Assembly: GCA_038496445.1 (NCBI GenBank)
Contig: JALMLS010000640.1
Coordinates: 1-64,000, forward strand
Source: Trichosphaerium sp. ATCC 40318
Lineage: Eukaryota; Discosea; Flabellinia; Trichosidae
Length of the DNA: 64,000 bases
Reading direction: 5' to 3'
Both the position numbers and the translations under genes were made by a program. Below, one piece after another: positions 53,016 through 63,400 of this stretch (positions within the stretch are counted from its first letter, which is position 1; the number at the start of each line of letters is the position of its first letter). The notes under the pieces are model-generated. The model was not told the origin of the DNA, searched no databases, and was given only the letters and a program-made list of their open reading frames with translations.

Positions 53016-54852
53016 TTACAAGTATATGGACTCTTCTTTAATTCTAAGACCCACGATCGAGTTTGTGAACTCTCCAAGCGTTTGCATTGCTTCCAGGTCT
53101 TCTTGGTCTACATCCATTGCAGCAAGCCTTCTTTGTAATGCAGTAGCATCTGACAGCACGTTTACCTTGGAATACGGTCGCAGTATTTTGTGTGTAGACA
53201 TTGTTGGAGCACTCAATATCTTTGTTAGCTGCAGCAGCACAATCATTGCCAAAGTGACGAGCATTCCAAGGTGATACACGTCCTCGGACCAGAACTTCTT
53301 TTTTACACTGTTTCCAAGTTTCTCCAGGGCAACTATGATGTCTTTTCCCACCACCAAGGTTTGCGTAATTAAAATGGCCATCACAGAAGGACTGCGCTTG
53401 TCTCAAGACAAGGTGAGGTGGGTTGTATGGAGGTGTATCTCTTTTTGGTTCCAAGTCGCAGTTTCTGCAGTCGTTCGTCATTGGCCATTTAGGAACACGT
53501 GTTACATTCTTGTTCAGGTTTACATCATCGCAAGAGATGCATTCATTTCCGTGTCGCCATGGGATGTTTTGATGTTGTGGAGGTGATACATAGTTGGCAA
53601 AGAGGCGTCCTGATCCTTTGATGTAGCAAGTTGCATGGTAAGCTGGATCTCCAGGTGCCACTTCTTCTTCTAAACCAAACGTCTCGGATGGGACACGAGC
53701 ACGAACATTGAAGCATACATCAACGTTTCGGAAGTTTTCTCCCAGGTTAACAACTCTGTCTTTGCATAGTTGAGGAAGGAGATTGGCTTGGCCGTTGTAT
53801 CTGCTTGCTGCAAGTTGTCTTGGCATTACTACAAATCCGTTACATTGACGTCTTGAATTGCATTGGCTAGCACAAACATCAACACTATCGTAGATTCTAT
53901 GGCAGTCTAAAAGAAAAAGTGTTAGGGTAAAACAAAAACGCAAACAACTTCATGTTTCCTTCGTTTTAAATTACTTGCACAAATAATAGTGGTACGTACC
54001 AAAAACGTCACGTGTGTTTGGGAAGTAACAGTGATCAATACGCCTAAAACCAAAAGTAAGCCACAAGCTACAAAACAAAACCAGATAAAAGCGAGAAAAT
54101 ACAAACACGTACGTGAAACCACCAGCAGGGTTCTCAAGTCCGTAAATGTCTTTCACTTGGCTGTTGACAAAGTTAACGTCAATGCAATCTCTGTAGCCTC
54201 TCCATAGCCACTGAATAACATAGTCTCCAAAGGCAGCTCCATTAGGCATTTCAAGTCTTATCATATCAGCATCTTGTGGTCTGTGTGCATAATGGTCAAA
54301 CTTGAAGGCAGCAAGAACAAAATTAAGCCTGTTGTTCTTGTATTCGCAATAATTTTTGACTTCAAGATTATTCTTATAACCGAACAATTTAGCATCATCT
54401 CTCCAAACACCGAAAGCTTCTGGCCGTGGAATATAATTTGGAGCATTGCGCCTTATCTCTCCGCTATAGAACTGAGAGTGAGCATTAAAGCCAGCATCAC
54501 GTGTTCTGAAACGTCTGTGGTATACAGGCAAGTTCTGGCAACGAGCATTAGGAGCTTCTCTGAAATACCGTTCCAATAATGCAAAAGACACTTCTCTGAG
54601 TCTTGGTTCATCTTCTGCCTTCACAATGACATAATATGAAGGTGAAGAATGTCCAACAGACCATTCAATCTCCATTGACTGTCCGCGACCGAGTTGAACA
54701 TGCGGAGAAGCTTGTCTTTTTGATGGGCAAGGTGTTTGTGTACTTGCTACGTTTTGGCTTCTTCCCAGACTGAATCCCCAGTTGTGAGCATGAGCTGTAG
54801 GGAAGGATACCAAGCCAATCAGGAAAAGAGCCAATACAATAGTGGTTGTCAT
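53016..54852 (-). CDS. Secreted LPMO-like (N-terminal His-brace) protein with Cys-rich C-terminal region
   Basis: Minus strand, start at 54852. A signal peptide (IVLALFLIGLVSFPTAHA) is followed directly by HNWGFS, so the mature chain begins with His as in lytic polysaccharide monooxygenases. FGDYVIQWLWRGYRDCIDV later matches the core strand of LPMO-like folds, and an internal His (KFDHYAHRPQ) could complete the copper brace. Two introns near 54110 and 53985 lead, via RIDHCYFPNTRDVFG, to a long Cys-rich part (DCHRIYDSVDVCASQC, ECISCDDVNLN). After VYTQNTATVFQ the frame is unclear: the continuation that looks coding (RRLAAMDVDQEDLEAMQ) is in another frame near 53175. Probably acts outside the cell on a polysaccharide wall or matrix; no catalytic claim. 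Confidence 0.6.
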
Positions 54853-54860
54853 CTTTCCAG

Positions 54861-56134
54861 TCGAACGCAGTGTTATGCCGAGGATAGCAAGAGCCATAAA
54901 GAGGAAAGAAGCACTCGATTTGACGGCTGGAGATGTTGAGGCGCCTCGAGCAGCAATGACTGTTCTACCAGGGTTGGCAGGAGGAAGAGTGGTACGAAGA
55001 CATTTGCATAATCGCAAGCTAAAGAAACAAGTAAGTACAACTTCATAATAAAAAATAAACTTTTCACGTGCCCGATTCTGGGATCACCACTTTTGGAGTC
55101 ACATGATACAACTCCTCTATTGCGTCCTTGAGCTGAGCATCTAGTATCATCATAATAACATAGACCATCAGTGCCCATCGTAACACCTTTGTTGCTGCAT
55201 CCGCTTACATAAGGAAGTTTGCATGGGAAACTCTGGGTTATGATGCGTTGTTCAATACGTGTTGGACTGTTGACTCGCTCCAAATGCACACGATCACACT
55301 TGAGGTTCTGTTCTGCGCATCTCTCTGTACAAGATTGTCCTAGCTGTGAAGAAGTAAGTATAAAGTTGTAACATACTCAGAAAACACGTGTTATTACATT
55401 GGTTTGGAACCATGTTTGAAATGGCTTTTTCTTGGTTGACTCTCTGAGTCTCAGCGGTCCAGCGTTGCCATTTGGCCAATAAAAGGCACCAGTATTGGCG
55501 TCACCTTGCTTGATCAAACAATGAAACGTTACTCTTCCTGTTCCCTTTGGAGGAGCCTTCCACTTCCATGTCGATTTGAGAGGCTTCAATTGAGCTGTGT
55601 TATGTGTCAAACTCTGACGGCATCCATGAGAGTTTGGCCAAGGTAACTGGAAGTATGCTGTAGCCCAAGTTAATGAACCAACAAAGAAAGTGAAGAAAAA
55701 AGAAAGGCAAATAACAACGTACGATTCTGCTCTTGTGGTAGAAGCCATTCACCAACTCTTCTGCCAGCATTATCTTGGGCGTATATGAGGATACCTCGAT
55801 ACTTAAAGTCGTAGTGGTTGACGCGGATGTTGATATCCATAACGGTGTCAGGAACATATTCTGTAAGCTTGGCATCTTCAGGACCTGCCCAAGTAGTATA
55901 CCGCCCGCTAGCAGCTACCTTTATAGCCCAGGACATGCGAGGTTCCGGTCTTTTGTTACATACAAGTCTGTCGACCTCTCCGTTTCTTCTTCTTCTGTAA
56001 GAACCAAATGGACATCCCCAGTCGGGCGAAGAGGCATCACAATTCGGTACCGATGAAGTAGGCCTTGAAGCGCCATAGACAGAGGCTAATAGGGCGACCA
56101 AGCAAAGCGAGGCTATGAAAAGGGTTGCTCGCAT
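54861..56134 (-). CDS. Secreted reeler-domain protein, probably membrane- or GPI-anchored
   Basis: Minus strand, ATG at 56134, signal peptide LFIASLCLVALLASVYG. Exons give a reeler-type domain: YRGILIYAQDNAGRRVGEW, then across an intron YFQLPWPNSHGCRQSL, STWKWKAPPKGTGRVTFHC and GAFYWPNGNAG. A Cys-rich exon follows (QSCTERCAEQNLKCDR, CSNKGVTMGTDGLCYYDD). The last exon contains either a Ser/Ala-rich linker and hydrophobic helix (SSASFLFMALAILG), typical of a GPI signal, or another frame. No stop separates the first reading from the ATG of the LPMO-like gene. Reeler domains bind extracellular matrix or act in defence proteins. The 3' end is uncertain. Confidence 0.65.
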
Positions 56135-58106
56135 TTCTAAATACAGATGTTACAAAAGTGGTATCACGTGATAATAAGAGAGAAAGATACTGTTCTAAAA
56201 CAAAACGTAACGTTGTTGGGACAATAATCCGTACTTGTAGACTTGTTGCCAATGATGTTTGTGTTTACTTAAATTGATAAAATAGGATACAAATCAGCAA
56301 GCTAGCGGTGAGTGATTCAAACGTACGCTAGTTAAAGCCATGTATTGTCCATACTAGTACTATCTTTAGATTCACATGCTTTTTGGTGTAAAGCGAAAAG
56401 TTGCCTGAGTAAGGAGTGCACAAAACGGAGGCTATTGTATTGTACACTTGGCGTACGATAGTTAAACTAGATGAATTGAGCCAGTAACTTAAGTTTGTTT
56501 AGTTTTTAGTTGTATGTGTAGGTTTGGATTTTGTAGTAGCGCTAGGCACAACAAAAAACGTGTTTAGCGCAAGTACAACAAGTATTATTCTACAGGTTTC
56601 GAAGTGTTTGCTATGCTAAAAAGCCACAGAAACCTACACTTACTTGGTAAAAAATGTGACCAAAGTTTGTACTGAGAAACGGGCTTTTTATTCCACCTCA
56701 CAAGAAGATTACTTTACAATGTCGTATCACTTGATTATTATTCAACAAGTGAAGAAAGCTCACTAAACAATTCAGATGCACCAAAAATCACGTGATGTTT
56801 AAAACAACACCTTTCTTATTTATTACACTACACACACATACGTGATTTACATTGCGTGGTTTAATCTACATGGTACGCTAGAACCCTTTTTATTTGTACA
56901 TGTGCATCACCAGATTAACAGAGAAGACGATGAAAACCATACAACTGCAAAAAAAGCCCTCATTTCGTAGATTAGCTTTACCAACAAAAGCAGTGTCACT
57001 CAGTAATTCACAACAGCAATTTTTTACGCTAGTGCAAAATAAAAGGTACACACTCAGTGTTTTCGTAAGATTCAAATTTAAAGAAGGGATAGCAGTGCAA
57101 AAGAGTACTTATTCAACAGGTCGGGCTATTATTTTATCCCGGCGGTTTTTGTTAGTTGTACATTATCTTTTTCTGTGTTCTGTAAACTTACTTGATGTAA
57201 CTTTTTTTCAAGCGACTAGAATACCTGCTAAGCACTTCTCACGAGATAGTGAAGCACTATGCTTACACAGAAAATAAGTTGGAAAAAAACATGAATCACA
57301 GCGAATTTTACGTCTCTACAGACGTCTAAGTTACTCTGAAATTGCGTTGTAGCACTTTGTCAAAAATTACATTTGATTCTTTCAGTGTGGGCAATGCTTG
57401 TTTACGAAGTAGGCCAATACCACTACTTTATTGCGCATAACATGTAATCCGTAGTTCGAAGCAACTTACTTTACATAGTGCGCTTTAAATAGAGCAACAT
57501 CCTCTAGGTGCGACTAAAACTATTTACTAGGGAGTGGGGTTATGGGATATACAGGACGTTTTTGTTTCATAGGTGAAGATTATGTAGTAATACCTGTGTT
57601 CATAGCAAACTTGCATATTCAACTAGCTAGCTAGCAATAAGTTGTTCTCGCTTGCCATCTGCTCTCGTTGCGACTGGAGCTCTCGTTCATATAGAAGTTA
57701 TTGCCAAACAAATAGGTTTAAATGCGATACAAGTTAGCCTACTCGCTGATGTGCATAGTGATTAGTTAGGAAAAAGCGTTATCATATCCTAAAAAGCCAA
57801 TGCGATAGCTTTGACACTAACATATATTGGTGGAGCTACCTTCGTCTTGCTGTTTTAGTTCATTAAACGTGTAGAAGACATTTAATTGTGCTACAATAAA
57901 ACAAATTAGCTTAGTTTAGTTTTTTTGGTCGACGCAGATTATTTGCAAAAGCAAATACATTTCTCACTTTTTTCACTTCCAACCTTTTGATCTACTCAAT
58001 GGTTTAGACCCAGTTGGCTTTATTCTTGTGGGAGCTCTTAACCGCCAACGCAATATGTACGTTTGCAGCCACAAAAAGTAACTAAATTGCACTAAGCCAG
58101 TTTCAT
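56135..58106. other. About 2 kb without a confident gene
   Basis: 56894-57277 (plus) is an open frame of 127 codons, but its composition and the lack of any motif make it doubtful. Around 57650-57870, short pieces in changing frames (VATGALVHIEVIAKQIGL, then TLTYIGGATFVLL) faintly resemble a decayed multi-pass transporter. CACGTG occurs at 56166 and 56791. The end of the stretch leads into the second U2 promoter. Confidence 0.4.
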
Positions 58107-58279
58107 AGCGATTTCATTGCAAAAGCGTCATGATAATGCATCTGTATTTGACCGCTTTAGTCTCACAAAAATACGTCCCGTAAAGTAATTTCGCATTTAC
58201 GCAATCCGTGCCTTATCTTTGAATCCCACAAAAAACGATTTTGATTTTCAAATGTACAACTCTGTTTCTCATTGTTTTA
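58107..58279 (+). promoter_or_regulatory. U2 snRNA promoter elements, copy 2
   Basis: Distal block 58107-58140 and proximal 84-bp block 58196-58279, matching 52456-52489 and 52548-52631. The proximal blocks differ by about one base in the part compared. Spacing to the RNA start is 173 against 176 bp. Confidence 0.65.
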
Positions 58280-58498
58280 ATCAACCTCTTCTCGGCCTTT
58301 TGGCTTTGATCAAGTGTAGTATCTGTTCTCAGCAGTTTAAACGCTGTTGGTTTTATTCCTACGGGAAGCACGTAAACCGTTTATGCTAATTTTTTTATTT
58401 TGGGCGACTTGGAACACGTTGCAGGCTTGCCTGTTTTAAACACCTCCTCGTTGCAATGATCTACATGGTGTTGCACTACCCGCCATTCGAGGTCAACC
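58280..58498 (+). ncRNA. U2 spliceosomal snRNA, copy 2
   Basis: Same length and structure as 52632-52850, with a few substitutions (gttttattcctacgg for gtgttattcccacgg; cacctcctcg for caactccttg). The branch-point recognition region and stem-loop I are unchanged, so both copies can be functional. Same orientation, 5.6 kb downstream of copy 1. Confidence 0.95.
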
Positions 58499-58573
58499 AT
58501 ACCCTTTTTAAAACAAAAGAAAGCTTGAACAATCTCTAGGCAAATTGTCTTTTATTTTTGAGGTTTTTTTTTT

Positions 58574-59406
58574 TTACACGAGTACTCCCTTGTTTGTTGT
58601 CTTTGCCTAATTTGCATTGTAAGTACCTCGGCGTTATATTCAAAAAAATAATCAAGTGGTCAAGGAGAGAAAGTAAGAATGGGATATGAGGACGTACAGG
58701 ACCTTCAGTCTTCTTTGTATCGGCTGCTTTGATGAGTTTGTGTTTAATGCAAAATTCGGTTAATTCTCTTTCTTGTTGCTCAAGTTGTTTAGCATATGCG
58801 CTGAGTACTTGCTTCAACTAGTTAAAGGGTCAGAGATATATTATGAGGCATTTCTGGCAAGTAACAGCAAGTAATTGTTGATTAAATAAATATTGAATTT
58901 GACATGCGTAATACGCGGTGTAATGAGCGGATAGCGTTGCTTGGGGTTATTATCTTTTTTTTTTGTTACGTACTGTTTCCATATTTTTTTTAAGTGCTGG
59001 CATGACTTCTGATACAGTACGTTCGACGAGTACACCTAGTTTAACGTTAATTAACGCGCTTTCAGCGATAATTAAACAAATAATTCGTAGTTTCGATGGA
59101 TAGTGACGCTGCTCAATTGCGACAAGCCAATTAGGTCTTGATTGCGGTAAAGCGTACCTGAAATACTTCTGAAACATTTACGATCACCATTTAATCCTTC
59201 CAATGTGCGTAGTACCAATCTACGAAGTATTACGCCAATTAAACGGATAATAGATAAGTGAAACAAGTTTTGTAGAAAAATTAAGTGTAACAACGACCGT
59301 ACGCGTTCTCTTGGTACTGCATCTCAACGTCACCCATTTTGGTGCGTACAGAGTTGTAGTTTGATTTTAGAAGTTCAAGCTGTTTGGCAACGTTAGGATT
59401 AGCCAT
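58574..59406 (-). CDS. PFDN2: Prefoldin subunit 2
   Basis: Five exons on the minus strand. Exon 1 MANPNVAKQLELLKSNYNSV and KMGDVEMQYQENA forms the first coiled-coil arm. Exons 2 and 3 join as LRTLEGLNGDRKCFR and SISGVLVERTVSEVMPAL, the subunit-2 hallmark (RKCFR/GVLVERTV). Exon 4 (LKQVLSAYAKQLEQQERE, EFCIKHKLI) is the second coiled-coil arm, and the last exon adds AKTTNKGVLV before the stop. Prefoldin is a hexameric cytosolic co-chaperone that delivers actin and tubulin to CCT. Length about 125-130 residues, normal for a beta-type subunit. Divergent from the F-box gene at 59509, starts 103 bases apart. Confidence 0.9.
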
Positions 59407-59508
59407 CTTAGTACGTGTGAATGTGGTTTTTCTACTCGCAAGAAAGCAGAACTGTCGCTTAACGCCAAGATTAAGTGTCAACGCTTTTTCGCCGTTTAAA
59501 CCATTAGG

Positions 59509-60378
59509 ATGGCAGAAAGCGATACCAAGAACCTCACGTTAGAAAAACTAAACGATGACACTCTTTTAACAATAAGCGATTTCCTATTACATTCAGATGT
59601 AATGCTACTTGTGTCATTAATGAGCACTAACTCTATTCTACGCCATCGGATGCTTAATACTTCATCAAAATTTACAATAACATCATCTCTTCTTAAAGAA
59701 GTCGCTGTCTTAGAACTACTCAATCCGACGATGGAGCAAAAGAGAAATATAATAAGAAGCTTCAAACGTGACACAGCACTTATATTTGAGACAGGTAAGA
59801 AGCCACGCTCAAGCAAATCTCTTTGGGCGATGCTGAGAAGCCCAACAAATTGGTTTGGAACTTACCCTATTCAACACCTAAAAGAACACACCAGTTCTGC
59901 CCTAAACAAATGGATGTGGCCTTTAAACTCATTGTGTGAATTTTGTTCTCAAGACAATGTTAACCGCCTCGCAGTAGCTACCCTTCAAAAGTTAAAACCA
60001 GCTAAACATGTTTGCATTTCTTGCTCTAATGAGTGGCCAGTAAAGTACCAGTATTGCATTGATTGTAGAGCACATGCACCACTTGAATGGAAAAACAACT
60101 TTTACTGTGTACACTGCATGTCATTAAAGCCTTTATTGGATAAAATACGATATATAGTGAAGAATAATGTTATAGCACGTGATTATGATAGAGAAATGGC
60201 AAGATTAAAAATATCAGATTGCAAAATACAAACAGAACTATTAAACAAATTACACAAACGTATGGATGAGATACAGGAAATAAGCCAATACAAAAACTCA
60301 GTCAACTTTGTTTATATCATTCAACATTTCAGTTATACACCACGTAATGTTTCAGATACACTAGCTATATGTGGGTAA
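59509..60378 (+). CDS. F-box-like protein with CxxC zinc-binding motifs
   Basis: Single ORF of 289 residues. Residues 8-50 fit an F-box (LEKLNDDTLLTISDFLL, VSLMSTNSILRHRML). From about residue 140 there are paired cysteines: CEFC, CISC, CIDC, CVHC, with a spacing like two zinc ribbons. A C-terminal helix (LLNKLHKRMDEIQEISQY) follows. The N-terminal layout is shared in general terms with the other F-box-type genes of the window, but the C-terminal recognition part is new. Function unknown; a ligase adaptor is likely from architecture. It is convergent with the K+ channel gene, about 60 bases between stops. Confidence 0.6.
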   Translation: MAESDTKNLTLEKLNDDTLLTISDFLLHSDVMLLVSLMSTNSILRHRMLNTSSKFTITSSLLKEVAVLELLNPTMEQKRNIIRSFKRDTALIFETGKKPRSSKSLWAMLRSPTNWFGTYPIQHLKEHTSSALNKWMWPLNSLCEFCSQDNVNRLAVATLQKLKPAKHVCISCSNEWPVKYQYCIDCRAHAPLEWKNNFYCVHCMSLKPLLDKIRYIVKNNVIARDYDREMARLKISDCKIQTELLNKLHKRMDEIQEISQYKNSVNFVYIIQHFSYTPRNVSDTLAICG

Positions 60379-60439
60379 ACACTTGACAAAGCAATGCGAG
60401 ATGAGATGTAATCAGTTTGAAGAAAAAGTGTACAAGTTT

Positions 60440-63400
60440 TTATTTAGGTTGTTTGTGTGATAATACATAAACTTTATCAGATTTATAAAGCTTTGTATCT
60501 TTCTCTGGATTAGCATAACTATTTAAAAACGTTAGGGTAAACGATAGGCGACAAATACAAAAAGTGCTTGAAAACAAAAAAAAAAAAAGAAAAAAAAAAA
60601 GTTGTTTACGTACACATAAGGTAGGAAACAGCCAGTTTTCGCAGTATCGCTACGATATAATCCGAGTGGTATACGACCTTGGGACACCATGTCAAGGAAT
60701 AAAGTACCATAAGGTTTAGACTAAACGTAGAAGTAAATAAAAGAAGAAAAAAAGAAGAAAGGGAGTTTCATGCCTTATATTTTTTGGGAAGCTTGATGAG
60801 AAACACTTGACTTGATTCTAACAAAACAGATGAGTATTAAACACGTGATACATTTGCTACTTACCATAAAATAAGTCACTTCGATTACTACCGCTTGCAA
60901 GTAGTAGAGTAATCTTTAGTAAATATGGTTGAAAGTACATCTACCAATGAGATTAAGCAAAAAAAAAGTGTAAGCTTACCCTAGCAAACAAAGAATCTAG
61001 TATTGTTGAAGTCCATACTCTTCCTGCGGCGAAATCTGGTCTTGCGTGATAGTCTCTGAATAGCGACCTGACCATTTTACCACCACCAACATGAGCATAC
61101 CTGGCATATTGGTAAGTAATTTATTTGCTAGGTAAAAAAGAAACAAATTGATCGGCTGCAAAATAAGTTAAAAAAAGGAGCATACGCTTTAGTAAGAGTT
61201 GTATCAGTTTCAGTCTCAAAATCATCTGGTTGCATAATAACTTGTGTTTTTGTTAATTGCTCAGTTTCAAGGAAATGTATACGATCAAGCTGCTGAGAAA
61301 AAGTGACAGTAGGTCTAACACACTTTGTCAAAATACCAGCTGCTTTCGTCTGTAAAAATCGAACATTTGCTCCATGTGCTAGTTGAAAAAAACAGGATTA
61401 GCGCTTTGTACGTCTAACGATACACCCAATGTGATATCATATTAATCAATACGCACCTATCTCAGCAAGTAGGAGCTCCATATGTGGATACTTCGATATA
61501 ATACTTCTAAAAGCAAAAATTGTTTCATTATCGATTCTGAAAGAATCATCTCTCTTTTCTGTAGATACAGTAGAGTTCAAGATAATAACAGCTTTAGCAG
61601 CTTGAATACCAGAGCGCCTATAATACAATTAATACATCCCAAAGAATCCAAAACAAAGGTGGTTGTACCTCAAGTCGACATCATCCAATGGAGAACCCAT
61701 CACGATATAAATCTGTTTTGTTTGAACATGTTAGTACTAGCACTTCTTTTCGTTCAAGCTTTAGCTCTAATACATACCTCTGGGTATCTTGCTATTATTT
61801 CAAGCACTTCAGGACGCGGTTTTACACTCGTTAAAATAACAATAGGCACAAGATCTGCTTTTGGTATACGACTTGTACGAAGAGGTGCAAAAAAGCTGAC
61901 TACTGATTCAGCCATACCACTCAAGATAATATGACTCTTTGAGTGTTTAAAAGACATTCCAATATCTGATATTATAAACTTATTTTGTGGTCTAGCTTTA
62001 TCGAAAATATGATACCTTGAGAAGAAGTATTAGACAAAAAGAGCAAAAAAACTACACTTGCTCTGCATTTTTTTTCAATCTGAACTTGTTCACAGTCTTC
62101 CTAATTGTAATTTGATCGCGTTCAGAGATACCTAAAGGAATGGATATTCATATTATTGCTATCAAATATGTATTGGTTTGTTACTTACTTGGTTCTGTAC
62201 TGTCACGCATAAACTCAAAACTTTCACGTGGTACAATATGAGTTTGCTCCTCGTTATTTTCTGAATCACTAGATTGATTGATTATTGTTTGCACAGCCTT
62301 GTTAAGAGTTAGTACTACATACCAAACTTGCGTTTAATAGCATACCTGCATTTTGAAGTCATTATCATTGGAAACGTAAGTGTTTTTGTGGCTAAGAAAA
62401 AAGTAAGAATCATTTTTGTTGGATTTGGCTGTTGCGCGAGAGTACTTACTGAGAGATATGCTGCGCGGTTGAAGCTCTCTTAGCAATTATAAAAGCAAGC
62501 TCTTGTCCTATTTTATTGTAAAAAATATGTAGTCATGACTGTAATGCTGACTAACCTTTAATAATGAAATCATTAGGTGGGTTTAGAACAATACCATTTT
62601 CGTGTTGCTCATCAATTACTTGAACAGCAAAAAGTACTGCTCCACCAAAGTGCTCGTAAACCTCCTAATCATACGCATTACTACAAAAAATGTATCAAAC
62701 AGTAATACCTGGACAGCCTCTGTCCATCGAAGTCCTTGAAACGAAATTGGAAGATTACAAGAAAAAATAGCTTGCGTGCTTCCAAGCGCTATTAACAGAC
62801 AGTAGTGTTAAGTTTCAATATGGTAATGTGTCGTAAAGTACGCACTATATTCATAGTTCCAATTCGTTCTACTTCTTGTTGCTTCAACTGGATTAATAGT
62901 AAACTGCAAAATGAAGTTTGATAACAAAGTTGAAAATCCAGCAGCAAGACAAGATTGACCCAATAAAAGCTAGTGTTGACAAACACGTGTCAGATTAATG
63001 ATAATAAAATAATAACTAATGTACAGGTAACGACTTACCATCTTAATTTGATCAAGACATAGAACGTTGGTGATACCTTCAGCAACGAGAATTTTCTAAA
63101 CAGAGGATTAGATAATAAAAAAATAAAAAGGATTTACTGTATTTTGATATTGACTGATTTGTGCAAAGATCGGCATATCAGCGTTTCTTGTTCTTATATA
63201 TTCATTTACAGATAAAACATTTAATATGGCTTTAGCATCACCTACGGAAAATATCAGTCAAGGAGAAATCAGAAAAACTTGAGTTAAAAAAATTACCATC
63301 ATCTTTTTCTCCGTATGTATTACTTAAAACAAAGCAAGCTTTTGCAACATCAAGTCTTGCTCTCTTCAAATCCGCTCTCACCTTTCAATAGACTTAGTAA

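Noticed and set aside
56894-57277. 127-codon ORF
   Set aside because: No motif, odd composition and no splice context; could be chance in AT-rich DNA.
57650-57870. Possible decayed dicarboxylate-type transporter
   Set aside because: Only two short hydrophobic pieces in different frames; the resemblance is too weak to annotate.
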